The notes under the pieces were generated by a model, which was not told the origin of the DNA, ran no database searches, and saw only the letters and a list, made by a program, of their open reading frames with translations. The position numbers and the translations under genes were made by a program. From SAR202 cluster bacterium (GTDB lineage Bacteria; Chloroflexota; Dehalococcoidia; UBA3495), in contig VFFT01000122.1 in the NCBI GenBank assembly GCA_009392775.1, forward strand, positions 1 through 6,546: a stretch of 6,546 nucleotides of DNA. Reading direction: 5' to 3'. This document shows positions 6,306 through 6,546 of the stretch, piece by piece (positions within the stretch are counted from its first letter, which is position 1; the number at the start of each line of letters is the position of its first letter).

Positions 6306-6546
6306 GTGTGATCATTAGGTTTGGATGAGATACTATGGCTGCTGCCTGAGGTGTCACTCCACAGGCCCAGAATACCGGTTCTTCATCATCAAAAATCCTC
6401 ACTGGCTCCCCGTAATCAGGAGTGCCCAAATCTGTTATACCGATAGTATTTGGAGACCCTACATGGATTGGGGCGCCATGAGTGTCCGGGAATCTGGAAG
6501 TGACCTGAACGGCTTTGGAGATGTGACTTCGTTTAATTGGCCGCAT
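6247..6546 (-). CDS. DUF1445 family protein (YcsI / D-glutamate cyclase), C-terminal part
   Basis: This is the last 99 residues of a gene whose 5' part lies beyond the window. Family members run to roughly 260 residues, so about 160 are missing, and the ATG at the very edge is most likely an internal Met (the family motif MRPI). Recognisable blocks are [13 protein letters not shown] (18-30), [15 protein letters not shown] (35-49), [10 protein letters not shown] (58-67) and ITHAPGHM (79-86), close to the normal C-terminus. Databases often label this family putative hydro-lyase; vertebrate DGLUCY carries it as its N-terminal domain. Together with the overlapping DUF4392 gene downstream it probably forms a two-part D-glutamate cyclase or related enzyme. 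The promoter is outside the window. Confidence 0.85.
   Translation of the reverse strand: MRPIKRSHISKAVQVTSRFPDTHGAPIHVGSPNTIGITDLGTPDYGEPVRIFDDEEPVFWACGVTPQAAAIVSHPNLMITHAPGHMLITDKTDNDFSIF

Noticed and set aside
1..6546. Mobile elements, CRISPR arrays, tRNA genes, toxin-antitoxin or phage-defence genes
   Set aside because: No transposase, no direct repeat array, no tRNA cloverleaf and no defence domain were seen; apart from the leader region the window is conserved housekeeping sequence plus the cyclase pair.

Overview
This is a stretch of ordinary bacterial chromosome. It carries translation genes, a DNA-repair operon and, converging on these, a two-gene D-glutamate cyclase-type module. 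Genes are tightly packed, with ATGA and TAATG overlaps, Shine-Dalgarno starts and some GTG starts. The gene order (rpsP-khpA-rimM, then yebC-ruvC-ruvA-uvrB) and the style of the proteins remind me of Chloroflexota, perhaps a marine Dehalococcoidia/SAR202-type lineage. That taxonomic guess is low confidence because there is no rRNA or other marker in the window.

Layout. Bases 1-237 hold no sizeable gene but are not empty. They contain a perfect 11-nt Shine-Dalgarno match followed by a 23-codon ORF, an 18-bp long-range stem (61-78 with 153-170), competing pairings, and a terminator-like hairpin with a T run (187-230). This is the least explained part of the window: a structured small RNA, an attenuator-like leader, or the tail of an upstream transcript. 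A near-consensus promoter (TTGACA, 17 nt, TACAAT; 238-266) follows and drives rpsP, khpA and rimM (304-1324). The usual trmD and rplS do not follow.

A second promoter with an extended -10 (1327-1356) lies in the 118-nt gap before yebC. From there yebC, ruvC, ruvA and uvrB (1443-5341) run as one operon, with two start/stop overlaps and a 7-nt gap. It joins a YebC-family translation factor, Holliday-junction processing (RuvC, RuvA) and nucleotide excision repair (UvrB). ruvB is not here.

On the minus strand, converging on uvrB with only 10 nt between stops, are a DUF4392 protein (5352-6305) and, upstream of it, the C-terminal part of a DUF1445 protein that runs off the window (6247-6546). In vertebrates these two domains make up the single mitochondrial enzyme D-glutamate cyclase (DGLUCY). 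Here they are two overlapping reading frames, which suggests a two-polypeptide version of that enzyme.

The seven main gene calls rest on clear family motifs. The structured upstream region has no family assignment, and the cyclase function is inferred from homology.
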